Source: Cercospora beticola (taxonomy: Eukaryota; Ascomycota; Dothideomycetes; Mycosphaerellales; Mycosphaerellaceae). Taken from it: DNA of 64,000 nucleotides. Shown here in pieces: positions 1-9,319 of the stretch. Location of the stretch: assembly GCF_033473495.1 (NCBI RefSeq), contig NC_088935.1, forward strand, positions 186,001 to 250,000, read 5' to 3'. How positions within the stretch are numbered: the first letter of the stretch is position 1; each line of letters opens with the position of its first letter. Position numbers and translations under genes: made by a program. The notes beneath the pieces were generated by a model that was given only the letters and a program-made list of their open reading frames with translations, did no database searches and was not told the origin of the DNA.

Positions 1-908
1 CTGAGGTACCTGCGCTAGCTTGAGAGGTCTCGCTCTTCTAGAGACTGTCACATATATCGACTTGGTGGTGAATCCAGCATAAGTACTCGTTGCGAGTGGA
101 GATACCGCACGACCTACCTATGAGCGAATGTCGACCAGGGCTTGTCAGTGCCAGGCATGCGATGAGCTCGTGATCGGTCGTAAATGTCTCGTGAGCGGTC
201 TAGATGTGGCAATGCTCAGTGCAGATGGCAGTGTATTGATACGACCGTGAAGTAGAGCAATGGCTTTTCCATGGAGCACAGCGGGAGATCCTGGAGCTTT
301 TCTCCGTCTCGCTGACAGCTCAGTTGATAGTGAGGCGGTATGGGAGGTATGGAGGATGCCTGTGTGCTGCATATTCATCCCACACATACCTTGGCCGAGG
401 ATGGGGCTAGTCGGAGACCACCGACAGCAGCGAAATGCACTGGCGGGTCGTGGGTGCTCATCGACGGCACTCGACGCTCAGCGGGAGAGCGGGTGAGCAT
501 CAAGAATGACTCCGACAATGGACGTACAGTACTCGGTGAGGGTTGCTGCTGTCCAGAATCGGCGGCGAGGAACGATGGCAGACCCTGCGCGGCGGGTGTC
601 GCGAGCCGAGCAGCTCCACTCTGGCACGCATCGCATGTCGCCGCCGTCCTGGGAACCGCGAGCGAGCGCTGCATGCAACGCGTGTGGATGCGATAGGCGT
701 CGTCCACAGCCCACCAAGATTCGCTGATGATTGTTGCAGGTGAGAGAGCAACATTTCCTTGTCTTTCCCCAAACTCTCCCGTGCTCTCCTTGGTCTCCCT
801 TCGACAAACGGCGAGCTGCCTTATCGCCACCACTCACTCCAGTCCATGACAAGCACAGCACCGTGAGCTGCTCCTTACGACAAACACCTCAGCAGCGGCG
901 GGCAGACC
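1..908. other. Non-coding 5' region of xanthine dehydrogenase
   Basis: No convincing coding region is visible on either strand; open frames here overlap each other and lack family resemblance. The stretch is best read as promoter and 5' untranslated region of the downstream xanthine dehydrogenase. It holds a UaY-type operator (411-424) and a TGATAG GATA-type site at 325-330. Confidence 0.6.
411..424. promoter_or_regulatory. Candidate UaY/PCO-1 purine-regulator site (TCGG-N6-CCGA)
   Basis: The sequence TCGGAGACCACCGA matches the inverted-repeat site TCGG-N6-CCGA known for UaY, the Zn2Cys6 activator of purine catabolism in Aspergillus. It lies 485 bp before the ATG of xanthine dehydrogenase, a classical UaY target. 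A TGATAG site at 325-330 could bind an AreA-type GATA factor that acts with UaY. The match is seen in the sequence; function is inferred. Confidence 0.55.
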
Positions 909-3900
909 ATGGCGCCCGGCCTGGTCGAACCGCAGCCAGCAGTGGAGCCTGCTGCCCAGCGATCGCTGTCCTCCACCACCGAGCACTACGACGATACCCT
1001 GCGATTCTACCTCAATGGGACCAAGGTCACGCTCGATGAGGCCGATCCGGAAGTGACTCTGTTGGAATATCTGCGAGGCGTGGGCTTGACGGGGACAAAG
1101 TTGGGCTGTGCTGAGGGAGGCTGCGGAGCCTGCACTGTTGTCGTTTCGCAGTACAATCCAACAACGAAGAAGATATATCATGCTTCGGTCAATGCGTGCC
1201 TCGCCCCGCTAGTCTCGGTGGACGGCAAGCATGTCATCACCGTTGAGGGCATTGGCTCGGTGAAGAAGCCACATCCTGCGCAGGAGCGGATAGCAAAGGG
1301 CAATGGCAGCCAGTGCGGCTTTTGTACGCCCGGCATTGTCATGAGCTTGTACGCTTTACTTCGTAATAACGAACAACCGTCTGAGATCGAGGTCGAAGAA
1401 GCATTCGATGGCAACCTGTGCAGGTGTACGGGCTACAGACCGATTCTCGATGCTGCACAAACCTTCAGCGGCACCTTAGGCTGTGCGAAAGCCCAGGTCA
1501 ACGGTGGCTCAGGTTGTTGCATGGAGAAGAAAGGCACAAATGGTGCAGGTGGATGCTGCAAATCGGGTGACGCGGGCGATGATCAACCGATCAAGCGCTT
1601 CACGCCTCCAGGCTTCATCGAGTACAATTCCAACACCGAGCTAATATTTCCGCCCGCACTCAAGAAACATGAGTATAAGCCATTGGCTTTTGGCAACAAG
1701 AGAAAGCGTTGGTATCGTCCAGTGACAGTTCAGCAGCTTTTGGAGATCAAAAGTGTCTATCCTTCGGCCAAGATTATCGGTGGTAGCACAGAAACACAGA
1801 TCGAGGTGAAGTTCAAGGCTATGCAATACACTGTGTCTGTCTTTGTGGGAGATATTCCAGAACTACGTCAATACGAGTTTCACGATGATCATGTTGAGAT
1901 TGGTGGCAACATCACCCTCACCGACCTCGAACATCTCTCACTCGAAGCAGCCGAACGTTACGGCGAAAAACGCGGCCAGCCTTTCGTAGCGATCAACAAG
2001 CAGATCAAATACTTTGCCGGTCGTCAGATTCGAAATGTCGGAACGCCTGCGGGAAACCTCGCAACAGCATCACCCATTTCCGATCTCAATCCCGTCTTCC
2101 TTGGTACAAACGCAACGATAGTTGCAAAGTCGCTTGACCAGACAGTTGAAATCCCGATGACCGAGTTCTTCAAAGCATACAGAGTAACTGCGCTACCACC
2201 AGACGCAATCATTGCCAGTATCAAAATACCCGTGTTCCAGGAGAAAGGCGAACACATGCGTGCCTACAAGCAAGCCAAGAGAAAGGACGACGATATTGCG
2301 ATTGTCAACGCCGCCTTGCGTGTCCATCTTGACGATGAGAACATTGTCAAAAACTCAAGTCTGGTGTATGGAGGCATGGCGCCCATCACTATCGGCGCGA
2401 AGAATGCAATGGCATATCTAGAGGGCAAGAAATTCGCCGACCCAGCAACGCTCGAAGGTGTCATGAATGCACTCGAGCAGGACTTCGATCTTCGATTTGG
2501 CGTGCCAGGAGGCATGGCAACCTACCGCAAATCACTTGCACTCGGCTTCTTTTACAAGTTCTACCACGAGGTTTTGGCTGCATTGAATCCGGCAGATGCT
2601 GAGCTTGACCAAGATTGCATTCCCGAAATCGAACGCGAGATCTCCAGGGGCCAGAAGGATCATACTGCTGGCAAAGCTTACGAGCAAAACATATTGGGTA
2701 AAGAGAAGGAACATGTTGCTGCACTGAAGCAGTCTACTGGCGAAGCTCAATATACTGATGATATACCGGTGCAGAAGAATGAATTATATGGATGCCTGCT
2801 GCTTAGCTCCAAGGCTCACGCGAAGATCGTCAGCATCGACACCTCTGCGGCGCTCGAGCTGCCAGGTGTCGTTGACTATGTTGATCATCGAGATCTTCCG
2901 AATCCAGAGGCCAACTACTGGGGTGCTCCCAATTGTGACGAGACATTTTTTGCTCTAGACGAAGTATTTACAGCCGGCCAGCCGATAGGAATGGTCCTAG
3001 CCACTTCGGCGAAGCGTGCTGAAGCGGGCATGCGAGCGGTATGGGTGGAGTACGAAGAGCTACCCGCCATATTCACAATGGAGGAAGCGATCGCTGCCAA
3101 CAGCTTTTATGATCACTATCACTGGATCAAGAATGGAGATGTTGACAAGGCTTTCGCAGAGGCTGATCACGTCTTCAGTGGTGTTGCTCGCATGGGTGGC
3201 CAGGAGCATTTCTATCTCGAAACGAATGCTTGTGTGGCAGTGCCGAAACCCGAAGATGGCGAGATGGAGATTTTTAGCTCAACACAGAATCCCACAGAAA
3301 CACAAGCATACGTCGCTCAGGTTACTGGAGTAGCTGCAAACAAGATTGTGACCCGAGTCAAGCGTCTGGGAGGCGGCTTCGGTGGAAAAGAAACACGTTC
3401 AATACAGCTCGCTGGTATCTGTGCCACGGCAGCGAAGAAGACTGGTCGGCCTGTGCGATGTATGCTCAATCGCGATGAAGACATCATGACTTCCGGTCAA
3501 CGGCATCCGTTTCTATCACATTGGAAGATCGCTGTCAGCAAAGATGGCAAGCTGCAAGCGCTCGACGCCGACGTTTACAATAATGGTGGCTGGACGCAAG
3601 ATCTGAGTGCCGCTGTGGTCGATCGTGCTCTGAGCCACGTTGACGGGGTGTACAACTTCCCGAATGTCTTTGTGCGTGGGCGCATCTGCAAGACGAATAC
3701 CGTATCGAATTCTGCATTCCGAGGCTTCGGTGGACCTCAGGGCATGTTCATCGTCGAGACTGCCATGGAGGAAGTGGCGGATCGTCTGCAGATTCCAGTC
3801 GAGAAGTTACGAGAGATGAACATGTACAAAGCGGGAGAGAAGACACATTTCAGACAAGAGCTGAAAGACTGGTATGTGCCACTAATGTGGAAGCAAGTAC

Positions 3901-4997
3901 GTGAAGAGTCGGAATGGGAACGTCGCAAACAAGAAGTTGCCGCTTTCAACGAGAAGAGCAAGTGGAAGAAACGTGGACTGGCTCTCATTCCCACCAAATT
4001 CGGCATCTCCTTCACTGCGCTCTTCCTCAATCAAGCCGGTGCTCTGGTACACATCTATCATGACGGCAGTGTCCTCGTGGCACATGGCGGTACAGAAATG
4101 GGTCAAGGTCTACACACAAAGATGACCATGATCGCCGCGGAAGCTCTGGGCGTACCTCTAGACAACGTCTTCATCTCCGAGACAGCCACCAACACCGTCG
4201 CCAACACCTCTTCCACCGCAGCATCAGCATCCTCCGACCTAAACGGCTACGCCATCTGGAACGCCTGTCAACAACTCAACTCACGCCTCGCCCCCTACCG
4301 CGAAAAATTCGGCAAAGACGCCACAATGAAACAACTAGCTCACGCAGCCTACTTCGACCGCGTCAACCTCTCCGCCAACGGCTTCTACAAAACCCCCGAC
4401 ATCGGCTACGTCTGGGGCGACACCACCAGCGAACAAACTCACATGTTCTTCTACTTCACTCAAGGCGTCGCAGCCGCAGAAGTCGAAATCGACACTTTAA
4501 CCGGTGATTGGACGTGTCGAAGAGCAGATATCAAAATGGATGTTGGTCGCTCTATTAATCCCGCAATCGATTATGGGCAAATCGAAGGGGCTTTCGTACA
4601 AGGTATGGGATTATTCACAATTGAAGAATCTCTATGGCATCGTGCCAGTGGACAGATTTTCACGAGGGGACCTGGAGCGTATAAGATTCCCGGGTTTAGG
4701 GATATTCCGCAGGAGTTTAATGTTAGTTTGTTGAAGGACGTGAATTGGGAGAACCTGAGGACGATTCAGAGGTCGAGGGGGGTGGGGGAGCCTCCGCTTT
4801 TTATGGGTTCTGCGGTGTTCTTTGCTATACGGGATGCGTTGAAGGCTGCGAGGAAACAGCATGGTTGTGAGGAGGTTTTGAGTCTGATTAGTCCGGCGAC
4901 GGTTGAGAGGATTAGAGTGTCTTGCGCGGATCCGATTATAAAGAGGGCGGAGGTTAAGCCGCAAGAGGGGGAGAAGAGTTTCTTTATCAATATATGA
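909..4997 (+). CDS. hxA: Xanthine dehydrogenase (purine hydroxylase I)
   Basis: Molybdoflavoenzyme that oxidises hypoxanthine to xanthine and xanthine to uric acid, in the cytosol. The single exon codes 1362 aa, the usual length for fungal xanthine dehydrogenase. Domains in order: a plant-type 2Fe-2S domain with GCAEGGCGAC, then a second 2Fe-2S domain with CGFCTPG and GNLCRCTGYRP (about residues 30-190); an FAD domain with KIIGGSTE; then the molybdopterin domains with GGGFGGKETR, FRGFGGPQG and GGTEMGQG. The catalytic glutamate sits in GVGEPP (E1294). A Cys/Gly-rich insert follows the iron-sulfur domain (residues about 195-225). The ATG at 909 starts a short Pro/Ala-rich leader before the conserved LRFYLNGTKV segment. 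A UaY-type site lies upstream, so uric-acid induction is likely. Confidence 0.97.
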   Translation: MAPGLVEPQPAVEPAAQRSLSSTTEHYDDTLRFYLNGTKVTLDEADPEVTLLEYLRGVGLTGTKLGCAEGGCGACTVVVSQYNPTTKKIYHASVNACLAPLVSVDGKHVITVEGIGSVKKPHPAQERIAKGNGSQCGFCTPGIVMSLYALLRNNEQPSEIEVEEAFDGNLCRCTGYRPILDAAQTFSGTLGCAKAQVNGGSGCCMEKKGTNGAGGCCKSGDAGDDQPIKRFTPPGFIEYNSNTELIFPPALKKHEYKPLAFGNKRKRWYRPVTVQQLLEIKSVYPSAKIIGGSTETQIEVKFKAMQYTVSVFVGDIPELRQYEFHDDHVEIGGNITLTDLEHLSLEAAERYGEKRGQPFVAINKQIKYFAGRQIRNVGTPAGNLATASPISDLNPVFLGTNATIVAKSLDQTVEIPMTEFFKAYRVTALPPDAIIASIKIPVFQEKGEHMRAYKQAKRKDDDIAIVNAALRVHLDDENIVKNSSLVYGGMAPITIGAKNAMAYLEGKKFADPATLEGVMNALEQDFDLRFGVPGGMATYRKSLALGFFYKFYHEVLAALNPADAELDQDCIPEIEREISRGQKDHTAGKAYEQNILGKEKEHVAALKQSTGEAQYTDDIPVQKNELYGCLLLSSKAHAKIVSIDTSAALELPGVVDYVDHRDLPNPEANYWGAPNCDETFFALDEVFTAGQPIGMVLATSAKRAEAGMRAVWVEYEELPAIFTMEEAIAANSFYDHYHWIKNGDVDKAFAEADHVFSGVARMGGQEHFYLETNACVAVPKPEDGEMEIFSSTQNPTETQAYVAQVTGVAANKIVTRVKRLGGGFGGKETRSIQLAGICATAAKKTGRPVRCMLNRDEDIMTSGQRHPFLSHWKIAVSKDGKLQALDADVYNNGGWTQDLSAAVVDRALSHVDGVYNFPNVFVRGRICKTNTVSNSAFRGFGGPQGMFIVETAMEEVADRLQIPVEKLREMNMYKAGEKTHFRQELKDWYVPLMWKQVREESEWERRKQEVAAFNEKSKWKKRGLALIPTKFGISFTALFLNQAGALVHIYHDGSVLVAHGGTEMGQGLHTKMTMIAAEALGVPLDNVFISETATNTVANTSSTAASASSDLNGYAIWNACQQLNSRLAPYREKFGKDATMKQLAHAAYFDRVNLSANGFYKTPDIGYVWGDTTSEQTHMFFYFTQGVAAAEVEIDTLTGDWTCRRADIKMDVGRSINPAIDYGQIEGAFVQGMGLFTIEESLWHRASGQIFTRGPGAYKIPGFRDIPQEFNVSLLKDVNWENLRTIQRSRGVGEPPLFMGSAVFFAIRDALKAARKQHGCEEVLSLISPATVERIRVSCADPIIKRAEVKPQEGEKSFFINI

Positions 4998-5098
4998 TGG
5001 CAATGTACAGTGATGAGCATGATTTATGAGAACGTTCGAGACTTTTCTGCGATTCAAAGCTTCTGTATCTCATGCAACGAGCGTAGGTGTCACCTATA

Positions 5099-7103
5099 CT
5101 AGCTCAACTTCTTGTTTCTGCGCTTCACTTTACAAATCAAGCCCGTCTGGCCCACAAACCAAAAATTATGCAACTCTCACTCCTTCTCCGGATCCGTAAG
5201 TCCAAAATCAAATTGTCAATAGAATTGAGGAACCAATTTACTCATCTCCAGCAAACTGATATTCTTCCCCACTACTCGTTACCGAATCTCGTTAGCGACG
5301 AAAACCACAAAATGCCACCAGAAGCAACAGAGAAAAAAAACAAGAAAGCGGGGAAAAGAATATAAAAGGAGCGAGAAAATTTCCTCACAACACGTCCTCG
5401 CCCCAGCCCCAAACGAAAAATCATTCCGGTCCATTAATTTCAATTCCTCAGGAGGAGCTTCCAACCACCTCTCCAGTCGAAATTCATAAACATCAGGTCC
5501 ATAAACTTTCTCATCGCGTGCCATGATCCAGGGGTTTGCGCCGATGATTGTACCTTCTGGGAGGGAAATCCTAGTATTTTCGATTTCGAAACCTCCGGAA
5601 GGAACAACACGTTCGAGTAATAACCCTACAGCGGGATGCATTCGCAACGCTTCGCGAATAACGGCTTGAAGGTATGGAAGATTTTGCGCTTCGGAGAATG
5701 TAGCTGGATCGGAGAGTTTTCCATTTCGTTCTGCGGAGTGAGGAGGGTATCGTGAGCGCGGGGGTTACGACAGAGATTGTAGAAGATTGAACGGAGGGAT
5801 GCGGCGGTTGTGTCGCTGCCTGCGAAGATGTTGCTTGTGGCGTGGCTAAGCATTCGGGAGGAGGAGATGATTTGTTTCGCCGGAGCCTTCTTTGGTAAGT
5901 TTGAAGCGGTCGAGCATTTCTTTGAGGGGGACGGTGTTGAAGTCTTAGGCCTCGTAGCGTTGGAGTTGTTTGGCGGCGAAGGCGACGATGTATTTGCTTG
6001 TGTTCATGATTCGGAGGGAGGGGGTTAGGTTGGCGAGTTTTGAGACGAGGGTGCTGCCGAAGAGGTATTTGTGAAGGTATCTATCTGGAGGCATTAGTGA
6101 CCGTAAATTGAGTGTCTCTGATCGGCCGACGAGTTTTGACTCTAGCCGTTGTCACAGTGTTGGCCGTGGCTGCAGCTCGACAGTCCAGAGAAGTAACGGT
6201 GGCTACCTCTGAATGCAACTACCTCTGAGTGCAAGCACCCAACCAAATTCGCTCTCGATCCATAAACTGCTTTGCTGATTAGCTTAGCGACCTGGGGTTG
6301 CACTCAGAGGTAGTTGCATTCAGAGGTAGACACGGTTACCAGTGTGGTAAGACTGGCGCTCATATACTTACGATGCTTGGCCTATCACGCTGTTAAACAT
6401 GAGCCGACCTTCAACCGATTCGAGAATCCGATCAATATCACGTTCTTGCTCCATGAATCCAAGAGTGTTCGAAAACGTGATGGACGTTATCGTATCGAAG
6501 GCATACCTGAATATCAGATTAGCCATTAATCAACAATGCTCATCACGCATCAATACCAGTGCAACCAAGTCCCAAGATCAATATCCTGCCCAACCAGTCT
6601 ATTGAACTTCTGCACAACCATTGCCGAACAAGCGTCGTTCATCGGCTCCAACTCCTTCAACGTATTCAAAGCATAAGCGTTCGCGATAGGTCGTCGGATA
6701 CCTCTGTGCGCCGTGCCTCTCGTTCCGAGAATACCGTGCTCATCATCCCAGTCGGGGTTTTGATATCGAACGGCAGGTAAAAGTTGGATTTCATGAATTT
6801 ACTGCCAATACCATAGACCTGCGGTATGAGTGCAGCATCGCTGAACATGACATGATTGGGACCGATTCGCACTAACTTTCCATATTTTTTGTGCAATTGG
6901 AGATGGTAGTCCATTTGTTTTCCATGGGCGCAGCTTATGACCCTATGGAGGTCGCTGATTGAAGCGAGAAATGGTCCTGGGATGTGCCTCAAGCCTGGTC
7001 GAAAACGAATGCGGATAATGTAGACAATGCTGCAAAGTACGATTCCGGCAATAGTGTATGGAAGTAGTGTCCATACGGACGTCTGGTAGAGATTGGAAAG
7101 CAT
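5099..7103 (-). pseudogene. Decayed cytochrome P450 (pisatin demethylase-like)
   Basis: A microsomal P450 can be followed almost end to end on the minus strand but not in one frame. The N-terminal anchor and the Pro-rich RHIPGPF hinge begin at 7103. The I-helix AGSDTT lies near 5830, the K-helix IREALRMHP near 5650, and the heme loop FSFGAGARTC near 5400. The loop continues as LGKNIS if a 117-bp intron (5272-5388) is removed. Damage seen: a frame change after SEREARR near 6690, a TAA stop at 5945-5947 just before DFNTVPL, frame changes before the I-helix and near 5740, and stops in the last 60 codons, including TGA where a Trp is expected. An intron of 287 bp (6085-6371) holds a foldback repeat. 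With this much damage it cannot make an active enzyme. Confidence 0.85.
6193..6339. repeat. Foldback (MITE-like) inverted repeat inside the P450 intron
   Basis: Two arms, 6203-6234 and 6298-6329, are perfect 32-bp inverted repeats. The pairing extends outward to 6193 and 6339 with two mismatches. Each arm is itself a tandem pair of a 16-base unit, CTACCTCTGAATGCAA and CTACCTCTGAGTGCAA, differing by one base. The 63-bp spacer shows no coding sense. The element lies inside a reconstructed P450 intron of 287 bp, far longer than the 50-70 bp introns around it, which suggests insertion. No clear target-site duplication is visible. Confidence 0.8.
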
Positions 7104-7899
7104 ATCGCGTGCACCGTCTAGTTGCGGGCAGCAAAGCGGAAAATGGGCAAAACGCTCACTTTGCGATGTCTCTCGCGAACTGCATTTTGTAAGCTGCCTC
7201 GCTTGTCGAGACGGAGTGCCTTAGCTGCGATGCACAAGTCAGAGATACGGGATCGAAAGTGCACTCGAGTTTCCCACTCAGAGGGGTACGGAGTTCTCAA
7301 TCCTGGTTTCTGTTTTGTTTTCCGGCAGTAGACCGTGTAAGCACCGCTAGGACCCTGTCACGATGTCTATCGAATTGCAACTCGTCCAGCGTTCGACAAA
7401 ATTGTTGCTGTTGACAAGCAGTGCCTGGTATGTGAGCGGGATGGCGCCCCTTTCATGGTTCTCTCTTGTTGGTCGGCACGTGCGGAGCCATTGAGGGGAC
7501 ACGAGGGTCCATTGCTGACTGCAACTGGGCGGGGAGAGCTGTGTTGCTTCGGTAGTTAGGTTTTCAGCAAAGTGCTGATGAAATGGAAGTAGTGGCCATG
7601 ACGTGACCAGTTTCAATATTGCTCCAACGTCCATGCAGCAGACTCCTTAGCTCTGTGCTTATATTGTGCAAGGATGTTGTCGGTCTGGTGGCACGCACGG
7701 TGACGTCGTGAGCAGAAGCAGTACTGTACGCAAAGAACGCCGTGGTCTGGCAATGCTTATCGCAGCAACTAAGTGACAATTGCAACTCCAAAAAATGAGC
7801 TGAAAAGAACGGTTTCCATACCTTCTCACAGCCGGTCCATACGCCTGAACTGCAGTCTCCATAGCGGTGCCACCTCTCCAGCCATTTCTCGTCTTTCAT
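7104..7899. other. Intergenic stretch between P450 pseudogene and coiled-coil gene
   Basis: About 800 bp. Short open frames exist on both strands but none resembles a known family or joins through plausible splice sites. It probably holds the old P450 promoter and the 3' region of the neighbour on the same strand. Confidence 0.5.
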
Positions 7900-8529
7900 T
7901 CAACCGTATCCCCTCTGGGCTTGAGCTCCATTGCGGTCCACCATGATATAATCGTTGTTGCTGTGGTAGTGTGGTGATGGCGATTGTGGCAGAGCTCCGG
8001 GAATGCTCGCAGCCAGTTTGTCCGTATCTGCTCGCTTTGATGGAGGGCGGTCAGCGGTCGGCGGCCGATCGGCTGGATACGTGGGTTTCTGTGCCAATGG
8101 GCTGGGTCTCGTCGCTGCCCCCTCCGAAGTGTGATTGCCGTTCGTGTAGGGCTTTGAATCGGCATTGTCGCCTCGAGGTGCTGGCGAGCTTTGTCGCGAC
8201 ACCTTGGCCAAGCGCTGTTCGGTCTCGCGAAGTCGGGCTTCGAGCTCTTGCAATTGCTGCTGTCCCGAGCTGACTGTGTATTTCCTGTCGCTAGTCTTAG
8301 CGGAGCTCAGGCAGGAGCAGAGCTGATCAGGCATACTTTTCCTCAATCGTCCTTGACAAGTCGTCGACTTCCCCTAAGCCAAACATCGAGTCCAGGTCGG
8401 CAGCGAAGTTCTGCGCAATGGTGCTGCGAAGCGGTCAGTATCGCCTGCTGCGCAAGAGGAGCTCTACAGCACCTACGATTCGGGACGAGGGCGCGAAACC
8501 CGCTTGGGCTGCTGCTCCTCTTCCGCCAT
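7900..8529 (-). CDS. Small conserved-looking coiled-coil protein, unknown function
   Basis: Rebuilt from three exons, 8477-8529, 8337-8423 and 7900-8269, giving 169 aa. The first intron (53 bp) has GTAGGT and TTCGCAG ends with a CTGAC branch site. The second (67 bp) has GTATGC and GTCAG ends. Both junctions keep the frame. The product starts MAEEEQQPKR, has an acidic segment (NFAADLDSMFGLGEVDDL), then a heptad-like coiled coil (ELEARLRETEQRL), and ends in a Pro/Ser-rich tail with NDYIMVDR. No catalytic motif is visible, and the function is unknown. The acidic segment, coiled coil and short terminal motif look like a protein-interaction adaptor, but that is inference. Its start faces the bromodomain gene, so the two share a promoter. 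Confidence 0.7.
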
Positions 8530-9319
8530 GTTGTGGGATTGAAGATGCGCAAAGGGTTCGAGTGGTGGTGCTGCTTCTGCTACTACTGCTACGGGTTCTG
8601 CGCCTGCCTCTTGGCTAGGAGACGGTGGGCGGGCGACAACGGGGTGGGTGACAAGGAGGCACACGAGCAGAGGGTCGGCGCGTTGGGCGTACGGGCAACA
8701 CTGGTGGTTTAATTGACAATTCCAGTAGCAAGAGATCTACGGTGACGATCCGCACCGCAGGGGAGGTTTGGGTAGGGAGTTGTCTCGGCTGCACTTTGTA
8801 ACGCAAGGGCCTCTTTGCCGGAGACACTACGCTGTGACAGCCTGCCCGCGGCGTTGGTCGAGTGTCGTCAACAGGAGTAGCAGATAGCAGACAGTCAGCC
8901 GATTGCCGCGATGCCGTTGTTGGTGACGAACGCTGCTGTTGTTGGTTGTCTCGCGGTTGTCCGTGTCAATGCCGCTCCGCAACGCGCTGCCCGCAGCAGC
9001 AGCAGAAGGCAACGCGCGACCAACGCCTTGAGGCGCGCCGGCCTTGGCACTCTCAGATTGAGAATGGGCCCTTGCTCTCTGGTCGCAATCTGCACCGAAC
9101 ACACGTTGGAACGACACACCGCACGCCCATGGGACCACGTCCGCCACCGACACGCCGCCCGTAATTCCATCTCGCATCTCCGCTCCGTCCACCGCTCCGC
9201 GACCACGCGCCCCCTCACGGCCTCGCCGCCTGCTTGCCTGACTGCCTGACGCTCGCACGCCCGCCGGACATGTGCGCCATCTGATGAGACACCTGCTCTC
9301 GAGAATATGAGCGGCCTGC
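8530..9319. promoter_or_regulatory. Divergent promoter region
   Basis: This 790-bp stretch separates two genes that point away from each other and shows no coding sense of its own. It must carry the 5' regions of both. No specific operator was recognised. Confidence 0.45.

Noticed and set aside
1..908. Possible small genes upstream of xanthine dehydrogenase
   Set aside because: Frames overlap on both strands, are below 160 codons and have no recognisable motif.
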